Below, one piece after another: positions 44,937-53,519 of a DNA stretch of 64,000 nt. This DNA comes from Nocardioides conyzicola. Its GTDB lineage: Bacteria; Actinomycetota; Actinomycetes; Propionibacteriales; Nocardioidaceae. A program made the position numbers and the translations under genes. Within the stretch, counting starts at the first letter, position 1; each line of letters starts with the position of its first letter. The stretch is taken from NCBI RefSeq assembly GCF_039543825.1, contig NZ_BAABKM010000004.1, positions 1-64,000 on the forward strand, written 5' to 3'. Under the pieces are notes generated by a model. It saw only the letters and a program-made list of their open reading frames with translations. It did no database searches and had not been told where the DNA came from.

Positions 44937-45389
44937 CTAGTGCGGTGACTGCGCTCCATTGAGGCGCGCGATCAAGTCCTTCCCGACGGACAGCGCCCCC
45001 TCGGGGATGCGGTCGGCCTGGGGCACACCTACGCGATCTGTACGCCGCGCCAGCATCCGGTTCAGGACCGCTGTCTCCTCGGGAGATCGCGCGTTTGTGT
45101 TGCCGTCCGTGCCGACAAGCCACAGCAGCCCGCGACCGCCGCCTGAGTTGAGCTGCGCCTTTGCATTGTCGTCATAGACGAGTGCCACCGCGTACGTGAG
45201 GGAGTCACCCGCCTCACGTTGCGCCCAATCGATCACCTGTAGAACATCGGCACCCGTGATGTCGTAGGTGGCAGTCCAGCCATGCGTCGTCGCCTCGCCG
45301 CTGCCGTGGAGGTAGACCCGGAAGCGAGGCGTGTCGACCTCCCAGCTGCCGTCGCGTTCGTCGACCGGAAGGACCTGGATCTCATCCAC
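44937..45389 (-). CDS. Conserved hypothetical protein (actinobacterial)
   Basis: 150 aa from GTG 45389. Contains FRVYLHGSGEATTHGWTATYDITGADVLQVIDWAQ and YAVALVYDDNAKAQLNSGG, then RTDRVGVPQADRIPEG; this pattern resembles a widespread actinobacterial family of unknown function. No signal peptide or membrane segment. It stands alone, about 155 bp from the DinB gene start, at the edge of the accessory region. An upstream 32-nt repeat lies 42-73 nt before the start. Confidence 0.7.
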   Translation of the reverse strand: MDEIQVLPVDERDGSWEVDTPRFRVYLHGSGEATTHGWTATYDITGADVLQVIDWAQREAGDSLTYAVALVYDDNAKAQLNSGGGRGLLWLVGTDGNTNARSPEETAVLNRMLARRTDRVGVPQADRIPEGALSVGKDLIARLNGAQSPH

Positions 45390-45711
45390 CCCGGCAGTAT
45401 CCCAGTCGCCGATCGGGTGAGCTCGCTCATCGGCACGACCGGGCGGAACGCGGCAGATCTGGATGGTTGCCGATCGGCGATCCGTGACGCGCTCGCCGAC
45501 GTCGACGCCATCCTCCAGGCATGCGACCCGCCGGTTGGGACCACCTACGACGGTCGGCACGACCTGCACGACTGGGTCGTCGGCCCCTACGCAGAAGCAC
45601 TCGCCCGGGCGAAGCCCGAGCGGCCTCTCGTTCAACACTCCCGCGGCAGTCACTTCCCGCGGAACCGCGTCCGGCCGAACCTTCTCAAGCTCTGGCCCTG
45701 CCCGGCCCGGG
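45390..45711. other. 322-bp region between hypothetical genes, with possible gene fragment
   Basis: Contains the 32-nt repeat copy (45431-45462). On the plus strand, a stretch from GTG 45417 reads SSLIGTTGRNAADLDGC and on through ALADVDAILQACDPP to about 45640, with GC-rich third positions. It then loses coding character. It could be a decayed gene but has no SD or recognised domain. No promoter can be fixed. Confidence 0.3.
45431..45462 (+). repeat. 32-nt direct repeat, copy 1
   Basis: Copy 1 of a 32-nt element beginning CGGCACGACC and ending in CAGATCTGG. The other copy is at 46507-46538; 30 of 32 bases match and the orientation is the same. The two enclose about 1.04 kb holding the membrane protein gene. 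No transposase is present. Confidence 0.6.
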
Positions 45712-46236
45712 CTACTCCGCTGGGCCGAACTGGGTCAGCTCGTACTTGCGGCACTCGTCTGGAAGTTGGTCCCTGATGCCCCTGAAGTCGTGGCCGAAGT
45801 CCTCGCCGCCGTCGACTTGCTGCCCGAGGCGCAGGGTATTCCCCGGCGTCTTGATGCGGAGTTCGTCACCCTCGCCGCTGACGGACGTCCCGGGCGGCCA
45901 AACGATGACGACGCCAGCGGCCTTCCCGGACGACGGATCCACATCGTTCACGAATCCCACGCACCGGCCGCCGACAAGACCCAGCTGACCCATGACGCCG
46001 ACGCCGATGTGCACCACAACCCGCGTCGGCGGCCAGAAGTGGATGTCTCGTCCTTCGATCGCGACAACTGCGCTGCCCACCTCCACGACCCGGTTCCGCT
46101 CGAGGTCGCGAACTACGAGCACGCCGAGAACAGCGCAGAGGATGAGCGTCGCCGCAACGACCGCGGCGATGCGGCGCCAACGACAGCGAGGTCGATCGGT
46201 GAGGATCTGGTCCTCGATCAGGCTCACGCCGCACAT
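45712..46236 (-). CDS. Membrane-anchored hypothetical protein
   Basis: 174 aa from ATG 46236 (GTG 46227 possible). A cytoplasmic basic head precedes a membrane helix (IAAVVAATLILCAVLGVLVV) and an extracytoplasmic domain with Gly/Val-rich strands (VVVHIGVGVMGQLGLVGGRC, AAGVVIVWPPG) ending KYELTQFGPAE. Third-codon GC is less extreme than in neighbours. No known domain. It lies inside the 32-nt direct repeats, suggesting it came as an accessory unit. Function unknown. Confidence 0.6.
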   Translation of the reverse strand: MCGVSLIEDQILTDRPRCRWRRIAAVVAATLILCAVLGVLVVRDLERNRVVEVGSAVVAIEGRDIHFWPPTRVVVHIGVGVMGQLGLVGGRCVGFVNDVDPSSGKAAGVVIVWPPGTSVSGEGDELRIKTPGNTLRLGQQVDGGEDFGHDFRGIRDQLPDECRKYELTQFGPAE

Positions 46237-46581
46237 CGTGCCATCGGCGCGCGGCCACGCACTCCGCCTTGACGCAGTTTCGCCAGCTCTCCGAACACTG
46301 ATGGCAGATGCAGGCCCCACGAGCCACACTGCCACCCTCGTTGTCGGCAACCTCAGAAGCACTCTTCAGTGCGACTCATTTGCCACCACTATCCGAGCGA
46401 TTTGCCGAACTCATCAAGCATTCACGACTTGTTGCGGGACGACGGCGTTGACACGCATCGGGCATGAGCGACGCCTGCTCCTCGAAATGAACGGACGCTC
46501 GGGTCGCGGCACGACCGAGCGGAACGCGGCAGATCCGGCAACTCGCGGTCGCAGTCGGCCCGCGCCTGACAGGGTGCAACC
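46237..46581. other. 345-bp gap with direct repeat copy 2
   Basis: No supported gene. It carries copy 2 of the 32-nt repeat (46507-46538) 43 bp before the next start, and its middle is noticeably more AT-rich than the flanks (around 46370-46440). The promoters of both flanking genes must lie here, but no clear -10/-35 pair is recognisable. Confidence 0.45.
46507..46538 (+). repeat. 32-nt direct repeat, copy 2
   Basis: Second copy of the element at 45431-45462, same orientation, two mismatches. It lies 43-74 nt upstream of the following start. The first copy lies at nearly the same distance upstream of its gene but in the opposite orientation relative to the gene, so position may be coincidental. 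Confidence 0.6.
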
Positions 46582-47061
46582 GTGGACGCTGCGGAGATCA
46601 GGAAGGCGGCTGCGCGTGCGATCGGGGAGGTCGCCGAGCGCCAGGGTCGAGCCTCCCGTTGGTCGATCGCGACCGATGAGCTGTTGTGGGTGTTCGAGCT
46701 TGATCGCGGCGCGTCGTGGTCTCGCTGGGCTCCGCTCGTGGGATGCGCTGTTCGTGCGTGGCATCAGACTGACCCGAGACGCGTCGCCGACTGCGACGTG
46801 GTTATCGACTACACCCTGATGCCGTTGGGAGTGCCGCCTGCCGCGGTTGGCACAAGATTTAACGACCATCGCTCCTACTTCACGATGGTCTTCGACCACA
46901 CGCACGACCTCCTTGGCCCCGAAGCCCGTCTTGATGCCTTCGCATTCATGGCTCAAGAGATGCGGAATCTCGGAGCCCAGCTGTCGACGGCCGAGGCGCT
47001 GCGTTGCGCTGTGGGCGAGGGCATGTTCAGAAGCGGCTTCGTCCGCCCACGACTGCGTTAG
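46582..47061 (+). CDS. Hypothetical protein
   Basis: 159 aa, GTG start. Segments include IGEVAERQGRASRWSIATDELLWVFELDRG, DCDVVIDYTLMPLG and FDHTHDLLGPEARLDAFAF. It is globular, acidic at the ends, with no signal peptide. The general layout (a self-contained domain with a WVFELDR strand) recalls DUF4304-like proteins but not convincingly. Codon use is less GC-biased than in core genes. Convergent with the DUF222-HNH gene, 46 bp apart. Function unknown. Confidence 0.6.
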   Translation: MDAAEIRKAAARAIGEVAERQGRASRWSIATDELLWVFELDRGASWSRWAPLVGCAVRAWHQTDPRRVADCDVVIDYTLMPLGVPPAAVGTRFNDHRSYFTMVFDHTHDLLGPEARLDAFAFMAQEMRNLGAQLSTAEALRCAVGEGMFRSGFVRPRLR

Positions 47062-47107
47062 GGCGCACGGTCATCGGTATGTGAGCGCGTGCAGCAATGC
47101 GGTGCCA

Positions 47108-48391
47108 CTAGGCGGCGAGGATGACTTCGAGGAGGTAGGTCTCGGCGCGACTGACTGGTTGCAGGGTGGCTGGTGTGGGAGTCGCGGGTGCGGTTGACCG
47201 GGCGACGTGGCCGGTGGGCAGCCGGGTTTCGATGGTGTGGCGGGTGTCTGGTGGTCCGTTGACGGGTCGGCTGCGCCAGCCGGGTGCTTGTTTGGTGTGG
47301 TTGCAGTGTTCGCAGAGGCCTTGGCCGTTGATCGCGGTGGTGGGTCCGCCGGTTGCGTGGTCTTCGGCGTGGTCGCGGTGGCGGATGGGGGCGTCGCAGA
47401 AGGGGGTGCGGCAGGTGCGGTCGCGCAGCTCGATGAAGCGGGCGAGTGCGGTGGGGAACTCGCGGGCGACGGACTCCATCGCCACCAGGGTGCCGGTGGC
47501 GGGCTTGGCGTAGAGGCGGCGGATCGCGGTCAGGTGGTCGGGGTCGAGGGTGTCGGCGGGGATGGGTCCGTATCCGTGGAGCCAGGCGGGCTCGATGCTG
47601 TCGTCGAGGAGGGCTTGGTCGGAGATCACGACGTTCACGACCACCGGGATCTGATCGGCGCGTGGGACGCCGGTGATGCGCTCCACGAGGGTGTCGGCCA
47701 TGACCTGGCCGCGGGTTCTTGGGTCGCCGGCGGACCTGGCTTGGTCCGCGATCCGGGTGAGCGTCGCCCAGACGGCGACGCCTTGCTTGGCGGTGAGCAG
47801 GGCGGAGAGGCGGGCCATGGTGTCGGGTGCGGGCCGCATCGACACGTGACGGTCGGCCTCGGCCTTGGACCGGCGGTTGACCACGGCGGCGGCGTCGATG
47901 CGGATGACGGCCTTCTGGGTCTCCGCGGTCAGACGTCGGTCGCCCCACCCGTCGAAGGGGTAGGTGCCGTCCGGACCTGGCTGGCAGATCTCGGCGTCGA
48001 CCAGTGCCCGGTCCTGACGGGAGAGGCAGGAGGTCTCGCGGGTGATGAGGGTGGCGCGCCACTCGGAGATCACGCCGGCGCGCATCGCGGCCCACAGGTG
48101 CGGCTGCTCGGTCAACGCATGCGCGAGCCCCAGCAGCCGCGATCCCTTCGCGGGGGACTCACGCCGGGCGTAGGCGACCAGACTGGCGACGTCGCGGCCC
48201 TGCCGGGCAGCGGGGATCCGGGAGGTGGCGTGGCGGGTCCGGACCAGGTGGTCGAGCTGCACGGTCAGCTCGGCCTGGGTTGCTGCGATCCGGGCTTTGG
48301 TGTCCTCGAGGGCGCGGATCTGGTCGAGGAGGGCGCGTTCGTCCGTGGGCGCCGCCGTGGTGGCGGTGTCGGGGACGAAGGGCGTGGTCAT
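47108..48391 (-). CDS. DUF222 / HNH endonuclease protein (13E12-type)
   Basis: 427 aa. The N-terminal DUF222 region (LDQIRALEDTKARIAATQAELTVQL, SPAKGSRLLGLAHAL, GVISEWRATLITRE) is followed by a C-terminal HNH nuclease: CRTPFCDAPIRHRDHAEDH, GGPTTAINGQGLCEHCNHTKQAPGW with zinc Cys. This corresponds to the 13E12 repeat family in mycobacteria, often multicopy. It is preceded by a perfect LexA box only 12 nt from the ATG, so it is probably induced by DNA damage. Role unknown: intron-less homing-like or repair nuclease. Confidence 0.92.
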   Translation of the reverse strand: MTTPFVPDTATTAAPTDERALLDQIRALEDTKARIAATQAELTVQLDHLVRTRHATSRIPAARQGRDVASLVAYARRESPAKGSRLLGLAHALTEQPHLWAAMRAGVISEWRATLITRETSCLSRQDRALVDAEICQPGPDGTYPFDGWGDRRLTAETQKAVIRIDAAAVVNRRSKAEADRHVSMRPAPDTMARLSALLTAKQGVAVWATLTRIADQARSAGDPRTRGQVMADTLVERITGVPRADQIPVVVNVVISDQALLDDSIEPAWLHGYGPIPADTLDPDHLTAIRRLYAKPATGTLVAMESVAREFPTALARFIELRDRTCRTPFCDAPIRHRDHAEDHATGGPTTAINGQGLCEHCNHTKQAPGWRSRPVNGPPDTRHTIETRLPTGHVARSTAPATPTPATLQPVSRAETYLLEVILAA

Positions 48392-48402
48392 GTCTCATGG
48401 TA

Positions 48403-48418
48403 TCGAACGTGTGTTCGA
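48403..48418 (-). promoter_or_regulatory. LexA (SOS) box before the DUF222-HNH gene
   Basis: TCGAACGTGTGTTCGA is a perfect palindrome around a 4-nt centre and matches the actinobacterial/Gram-positive LexA consensus CGAACRNRYGTTCG. It ends 12 nt upstream of the HNH gene start (48391). Related 13E12 genes in mycobacteria are known to carry LexA boxes. Confidence 0.85.
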
Positions 48419-48465
48419 ATGACAAGTCTGTATCAAGAACTTTTCTGGTTCCCGTTGATCGAGCA

Positions 48466-48480
48466 GGTTGCTCAGCAACC
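48466..48480. repeat. REP-like hairpin
   Basis: GGTTGCT-C-AGCAACC is a perfect 7-bp inverted repeat with 1-nt centre, inside a sequence starting TTGATCGAGCA and ending TGTCGAGATC. This is the style of intergenic repetitive hairpins that are abundant in Nocardioides-like genomes. Only this hairpin copy is seen in the window. Confidence 0.5.
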
Positions 48481-48523
48481 GTGTCGAGATCCCCGCAGCC
48501 CAAGGCGGGCGCTTGGGTGCGGG

Positions 48524-49095
48524 GGTCTCGACGACGCTCGTTGGCGCTCGCTGCTCGACCACCGGCAAGCCGGCACACGGCGTCGACCCGAGACCGCCGT
48601 ACCCGCATAGCTGCCTCTCGGTCTGACACCACTGACGACCCGCAGGCCACGGTCAGCCTTCCGGGGTCTCGACGACGCTCGCTGGCGCTCGCTGCTCGAC
48701 CACCGACAAGCCGGGAGCCTGCATCGACCCGAGGCCGCCGTACCCGCATAACTGCCATCGGTCTGCACCACGAACCACCCGCAGGCCGCAGCCAGCCCTC
48801 CGCGGTCTCGGCGACGCTCGCTGGCGCTCGCTGCTCGACCACCGGAAGGCCGGCGCGCCGGGAGTCGGCGCCGACCCGAGCCCGCTGTATCCGCGTTGTT
48901 GCCTGTCGGTCTGCCACTGACCACCCGCAGGCCACGGTCAGCCTTCCGGGGTCTCGACGACGCTCGCTGGCGCTCGCTGCTCGACCACCGACAAGCCTGC
49001 AAGCCGGGAGGCGGCGCCGACCCGCGCGCGCCGTACCCGTCGCAGCTGCCTATCGGCGGCCCACCCGAGACCACCCGCAAGCCTCTGTCAGTCGT
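48524..49095 (+). repeat. Four tandem copies of a ~140-bp unit
   Basis: Units start at 48524, 48665, 48804 and 48950 (periods 141, 139 and 146). Each begins with a 41-nt core from GGTCTCGACGACGCTCG to GACCACCG, almost identical in all four (one or two changes). It is followed by about 100 nt with shared phrases (CGACCCGAG, CCACCCGCAGGCC, GTCAGCCTTCCG). The fourth unit decays near 49095. No direct gene product is suggested. Confidence 0.85.
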
Positions 49096-49132
49096 GGTGC
49101 TTTCGAGGCCCCGACCTCGTACGGTGGACGGC

Positions 49133-49789
49133 ATGACACGCATCGCGATCGTCGGGGGGCACGGGCAGGTGGCCCGGCACCTCATCCACGACCTACGCAG
49201 GTCCGACCACGACCCGGTGGCGCTCGTGCGCAAGGAGGAGTACCGGGACGAGCTCGAGAGCAAGGGCGCGGAGGTGCGAATCCTCGACATCGAGCAGCAG
49301 GGCGCAGAGGACTTCGCCCGGGCCTTCGAGGGCTGCGAGGCGGTCGTCTTCGCGGCGGGCGGTGGGCCGGACGGCAACATCGAGCGCAAGCGCACCGTCG
49401 ATCTCGAGGGATCCCTCAAGTCGATCGAGGGCGCTCGGCAAGCGGGCATCCGGCGCTTCGTCCAGATCTCCGCGATCGGCGTCGACGACCCGCTGCCGGA
49501 GGACACCTCCGACGTCTGGCGGGCGTACGTCGAGGCCAAGCGCGACGCCGACGCCGCCCTGCGGGCCAGCGACCTCGACTGGACGATCATCCGCCCGGGC
49601 CGTCTCACCGACGACCCCGCGACCGGACTCGTGTCGCTCGGCGCGGACCTCGGCGGAGGCGACGTTCCCCGCGCCGACGTGGCGGCCGTGGTCGCCGGTG
49701 TGCTGGACGCCCCGCGCACGATCGGCAAGCAGTGGGTCCTGGTCAGCGGCACCACCTCGGTCGGCGAGGCGATCGCCACCGCGAGCTGA
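49133..49789 (+). CDS. NAD(P)H-binding atypical SDR protein
   Basis: 218 aa from ATG 49133. Rossmann start TRIAIVGGHGQVARHLIHDL, then AVVFAAGGGPDGNIERKRTVD, RFVQISAIGVDDPL and WTIIRPGRLTDDPATG; this is the NAD(P)H-binding (BVR-B / YwnB-like) atypical SDR family with no YxxxK pair. It may reduce small flavin/quinone-like substrates or act as a redox sensor. It abuts helY (convergent, adjacent ends). It begins right after the tandem repeat array. Confidence 0.88.
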   Translation: MTRIAIVGGHGQVARHLIHDLRRSDHDPVALVRKEEYRDELESKGAEVRILDIEQQGAEDFARAFEGCEAVVFAAGGGPDGNIERKRTVDLEGSLKSIEGARQAGIRRFVQISAIGVDDPLPEDTSDVWRAYVEAKRDADAALRASDLDWTIIRPGRLTDDPATGLVSLGADLGGGDVPRADVAAVVAGVLDAPRTIGKQWVLVSGTTSVGEAIATAS

Positions 49790-52597
49790 CTACACCTCGT
49801 CGTCGACCAGGCTGTTGTAGGCGACGACGCCCCGGCGCAGGGCCGCGACGGTCTGGCGCGCGGTCTCGCGCACCGGGCTGTCCCCGGCGGCTCCGGCGAC
49901 CTGACCGGCCAGGTCGATCAGCTGCTTCATCCACCGGACGAAGTCACCCGCGGCGAGGTCACTGACCTTCAGCACGTCGTCGAGGTCGTCCCCCTCGGCC
50001 CAGCGGTAGGCGATCCACGCGAAGCCGAGGTCGGGCGCGCGCAGGAAGTCGAGCTTGTGGTCCCGCTCGAGGGCGTCCAGGCTCCCCCACAGCTTCACCA
50101 TCTCGCCGATGACCTCGCGCACGGCGCCGCCGGGCAGCCGCGGCGACGAGGCGTCGTCGGGACGGCGCGCCTCGAAGACGAGCACCGACAGCACGGCCGC
50201 CAGCCCCGACGGCGAGAGCTCGTCCCACAGGCCCAGGCGGATCGACTCCGCCGCGACCAGGTCCATGTCGGAGTAGAGCCGCATCAGGTGGCGACCGCGG
50301 TCGGTGATCGTGTCGCCCTCGAGGTACTCCAGCGCGGTCAGCACGTCGCAGACCCGGTCGAACTGACGGGCCACGGTGTTGGTCCGCTGCTCCACGCGGC
50401 GGCGCAGCGTCTGCGCGTCCCGGTCGAGCTTGCCGTAGCGCTCCGCCCAGCGTGCGTGGTCCTCCCGGTCGGGACAGGCGTGGCACGGGTGGGTACGCAG
50501 CTCTTCCCGGAGCCGGCTGATCTCCTCGTCGGCGTGCGTGCGGACCTGGTCGCCACGCACCCCACGCTGCTTGGTCAGCCGAGGCGGTGCCAGGTCGTGC
50601 GTCTTGGCCTTCAGCGACGAGGCGAGGTCGCGACGCATCTGCGGGTTGCGGCCGTTGAAGTTCTTGGGGATCCGGACCTTCCCCATGGCCTCCACCGGGG
50701 CCGGGAAGTCGATCATCGCGAGGCGGCGCGCCTGGCGGTCGGAGGTCACGACGTACGGCCGCGGCCCCTCCGGCGACCAACCGGGATCGATGACGACGGC
50801 CCAGCCGGCGAACTTGCCGGTCGGCACCATGATCACGTCCCCTGGCTTGAGCTCCTTCAGCGACTCCACGGCCTCCTCGCGCTGGTCGGCCTTGCGCGCC
50901 TTGCTGGCGCCCTTCTCGAGGTCGCTGATCCGCTGGCGGATCGCGGCGTACTCCATGAAGTCGCCCCGGTCGCACGTGGCCGCCTCCCGGTAGCCGGCCA
51001 GCGCGTCCTCGGCCTTGCGCAGCTGCCGCGCCAGCCCCACGACGGCCTTGTCGGCCTGGAACTGCGCGAACGACTGCTCCAGCAGCTCGCGCGAGCGGGT
51101 GCGGCCGAACTGGTGCACGAGGTTGACGGCCATGTTGTACGACGGCCGGAACGACGAGCGCAGCGGGTAGGTGCGAGTGGAGGCGAGGCCGGCCAGCTCG
51201 CGCGGGTTCATCCCCGGCTGCCAGAGCACGACGCCGTGGCCCTCGACGTCGAGGCCACGACGACCGGCGCGGCCGGTGAGCTGGGTGTACTCCCCCGGCG
51301 TGATCGCGGCGTGGGTCTCGCCGTTCCACTTGTCGAGCTTCTCGATCACGACCGTCCGCGCCGGCATGTTGATGCCGAGCGCGAGGGTCTCCGTGGCGAA
51401 GACGACCTTGCACAGCCCGCGCACGTAGAGCTCTTCGACGCACTGCTTGAACGCCGGCAGCATCCCGGCGTGGTGCGCGGCCACGCCGCGCGTCAGGCCG
51501 TCGAGGAAGTCGTGGTAGCCGAGCACTTGGAGGTCGTCGGGCGGGAGGTGGCGGCAGGACTCCTCGACGAACGCGAAGATCTCGTCACGCTCCTCCGGCT
51601 TCGTCAGCCGGATGCCGGCGCTGAGGCACTGCGTGACGGCGGCGTCGCAGCCCACCCGGCTGAAGACGAACACGATCGCCGGGAGCAGGCCCTCGCGGTC
51701 GAGGCGGTCGATCACGTCGACGCGGCTCGGGATCCACACCCGGCGGCCGTTGCCGACCTGGCGCTGCCCGGTCTTCTTCGCTCCCCGCGGGGTACGCCGG
51801 TCCTTGATGCGCGTGCTCGCCCAGTCGTCGCGCGCCACCTTGAGCAGCTCGTCGTTGACGGGGGCACCCTCCTTGACGAAGCCGGCGGCGGCATCGACGT
51901 CCGAGGAGGCGAAGAGGTCCAGCAGCCGCTTGCCCACCATCACGTGCTGGTAGAGCGGCACCGGCCGCTTCTCCTCGACGATCACGGTGGTGTCGCCCCG
52001 GACCGTCTCGAGCCACTCGCCGAACTCCTCCGCGTTGGAGACGGTCGCGGACAGCGAGACCAGGGCCACCGACTCCGGGAGGTGGATGATCACCTCTTCC
52101 CAGACGGCGCCGCGCTCGCGGTTGGCGAGGTAGTGCACCTCGTCCATGACCACGAAGCCCAGGCCGAGCAGGGTGCGCGACCCGGCGTACAGCATGTTGC
52201 GCAGCACCTCGGTGGTCATCACCACGATCGGGGCCTCGCCGTTGACGACGTTGTCGCCGGTCAGCAGGCCGACCTTGTCGGTGCCGTAGCGGGACACGAG
52301 GTCGTTGTACTTCTGGTTGGACAGCGCCTTGATCGGGGTGGTGAAGAAGCACTTGCGCCCGGTCTCGAGGGCCAGGTGCACGGCGAACTCGCCGACGATC
52401 GTCTTGCCCGACCCGGTCGGTGCCGCGACGAGGACGCTGCGGCCCTCCTCGATCGCCTCGCACCCGCGCAGCTGGAAGTCGTCGAGCGGGAAGTCGTAGA
52501 GGCCGGCGAAGTCGCGGAGCACGGGGTGCTGCTTGAGCTTGCGGTACGACGAGTACCGCTCGGACGGCGAAAGCTGCTGGTCGTCCGCGGTGCTCAT
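49790..52597 (-). CDS. helY: Ski2-like DEAD/DEAH-box helicase HelY
   Basis: 935 aa. Motif I APTGSGKT (residues 59-66), motif II MDEVHYL, TTPIKALSNQKY, LSATVSNAEEFGEW, and motif VI LTGRAGRRGLDVEGH. A long C-terminal part (rRNA-processing arch/DSHCT) follows, with KPGDVIMVPTGKFAGWAVV. Ski2-like helicases in actinobacteria unwind structured RNA. It is the distal gene of the tatC/DAG kinase region conserved next to the proteasome locus. ATG at 52597. Confidence 0.93.
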   Translation of the reverse strand: MSTADDQQLSPSERYSSYRKLKQHPVLRDFAGLYDFPLDDFQLRGCEAIEEGRSVLVAAPTGSGKTIVGEFAVHLALETGRKCFFTTPIKALSNQKYNDLVSRYGTDKVGLLTGDNVVNGEAPIVVMTTEVLRNMLYAGSRTLLGLGFVVMDEVHYLANRERGAVWEEVIIHLPESVALVSLSATVSNAEEFGEWLETVRGDTTVIVEEKRPVPLYQHVMVGKRLLDLFASSDVDAAAGFVKEGAPVNDELLKVARDDWASTRIKDRRTPRGAKKTGQRQVGNGRRVWIPSRVDVIDRLDREGLLPAIVFVFSRVGCDAAVTQCLSAGIRLTKPEERDEIFAFVEESCRHLPPDDLQVLGYHDFLDGLTRGVAAHHAGMLPAFKQCVEELYVRGLCKVVFATETLALGINMPARTVVIEKLDKWNGETHAAITPGEYTQLTGRAGRRGLDVEGHGVVLWQPGMNPRELAGLASTRTYPLRSSFRPSYNMAVNLVHQFGRTRSRELLEQSFAQFQADKAVVGLARQLRKAEDALAGYREAATCDRGDFMEYAAIRQRISDLEKGASKARKADQREEAVESLKELKPGDVIMVPTGKFAGWAVVIDPGWSPEGPRPYVVTSDRQARRLAMIDFPAPVEAMGKVRIPKNFNGRNPQMRRDLASSLKAKTHDLAPPRLTKQRGVRGDQVRTHADEEISRLREELRTHPCHACPDREDHARWAERYGKLDRDAQTLRRRVEQRTNTVARQFDRVCDVLTALEYLEGDTITDRGRHLMRLYSDMDLVAAESIRLGLWDELSPSGLAAVLSVLVFEARRPDDASSPRLPGGAVREVIGEMVKLWGSLDALERDHKLDFLRAPDLGFAWIAYRWAEGDDLDDVLKVSDLAAGDFVRWMKQLIDLAGQVAGAAGDSPVRETARQTVAALRRGVVAYNSLVDDEV

Positions 52598-52618
52598 GGA
52601 GCCAGCCTAGGCGGCGGG

Positions 52619-53500
52619 TCAGTACAGGACGGTCAGCGCGCCGGGAGCGCACTCCACCGTGAGCGGCAGCGCGCCGAAACGCTCGCCGTCGGCGTACGAG
52701 ACGATCCCCGGCGCCGCGACCGTCACGGAGCGCACCCGGTGGTGCTGGTACGCCGGGTGGGTGGTGTGGGTGCCCTTGAAGAGCTTCGGGTAGGTGCGCA
52801 CCAGCGCACCCTTGCTCATCGGCTTGATGATGACGACGTCGAGCAGGCCGTCGTCGAGGACCGCGCCCTCGGTGATCCGCAGGCCGCCGCCGAACGACGG
52901 GCCGTTGCCGACCGAGACCATCATCGCCTCGAGCGAGAGGGTCTCGCCGTCGAGCTCGAGGGTGTACGGCAGGGGGTTGAACGTCCGCAGCTCGGCGAGA
53001 GTGGCGATGTTGTAGCGCATCTGCCCCTTGGGCCAGGTCATCTGGTTGGCCCGCTCGTTGACGACGGCGTCGAACCCGGCGCAGAGCACGGTGGTGAAGT
53101 ACTGCGACCCGCTGCGGGCCAGGTCGACGGTGCGGGTCCGGCCGGCGAGCAGGCGCTCGGTGGCGGCGCGCGGGTCCTTGCGCGGCAGGTCGAAGTAGCG
53201 GGCGACGTCGTTGCCCGTGCCGGCCGGGATGATGCCCAGCCGGGTCGGGGTTCCGGCGATGGCCTGGACCCCGATGTGGACCATGCCGTCCCCGCCGGCG
53301 ATGACGAGCGTGTCGAAACCGTCGGCCACGCACTGGCGGGCGATGTCGAGGGCCTCGTCGGCGTCGCGGCCGGCCAGGCTCCGCGGGGTCAGCCCCGCCT
53401 CCTTGAAGCGCTCCAGCGCCGCGTCGCGCGCCTTCGCGCCCCGTCCCTTGCCGGACGTCGGGTTGGTCAGGAGCGCGATCTCGCCCAGGCTGCCGGTCAC
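52619..53500 (-). CDS. Diacylglycerol/lipid kinase (YegS/DgkB family)
   Basis: 293 aa from GTG 53500. NPTSGKGRGAK at the start, IAGGDGMVHIGVQ (glycine-rich ATP site), GIIPAGTGNDVARYF and a C-terminal beta-sandwich with DDGLLDVVIIKPMSKG. It phosphorylates diacylglycerol or a related lipid with ATP, returning it to phospholipid synthesis. It ends 21 bp before helY. Active-site glycine motifs intact. Cytoplasmic, membrane-associated. Confidence 0.92.
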   Translation of the reverse strand: MTGSLGEIALLTNPTSGKGRGAKARDAALERFKEAGLTPRSLAGRDADEALDIARQCVADGFDTLVIAGGDGMVHIGVQAIAGTPTRLGIIPAGTGNDVARYFDLPRKDPRAATERLLAGRTRTVDLARSGSQYFTTVLCAGFDAVVNERANQMTWPKGQMRYNIATLAELRTFNPLPYTLELDGETLSLEAMMVSVGNGPSFGGGLRITEGAVLDDGLLDVVIIKPMSKGALVRTYPKLFKGTHTTHPAYQHHRVRSVTVAAPGIVSYADGERFGALPLTVECAPGALTVLY

Positions 53501-53519
53501 GGGCGAAGAGTAGCGCCGA

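Larger units (their letters stand above)
48418..49132. other. 715-bp noncoding region with tandem repeats
   Basis: Between the HNH gene and the NAD(P)-binding protein gene. It holds a 15-nt hairpin (48466-48480) followed by a tandem array from 48524. Long frames crossing it are open only because of GC bias, and the unit lengths (141, 139, 146) are not all multiples of three. No protein gene is supported. Confidence 0.7.

Noticed and set aside
45431..46538. Direct repeats considered as the ends of an insertion sequence
   Set aside because: No transposase or terminal inverted repeats are present between or next to them.
48524..49095. Tandem units considered as a CRISPR array
   Set aside because: Units are about 140 bp, the intervening parts are also similar to each other, and there are no unique spacers or cas genes.
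48280..49965. A long plus-strand frame crossing the tandem repeats
   Set aside because: Unit lengths 139 and 146 are not multiples of three, so successive copies are read in different frames. No motif or SD.
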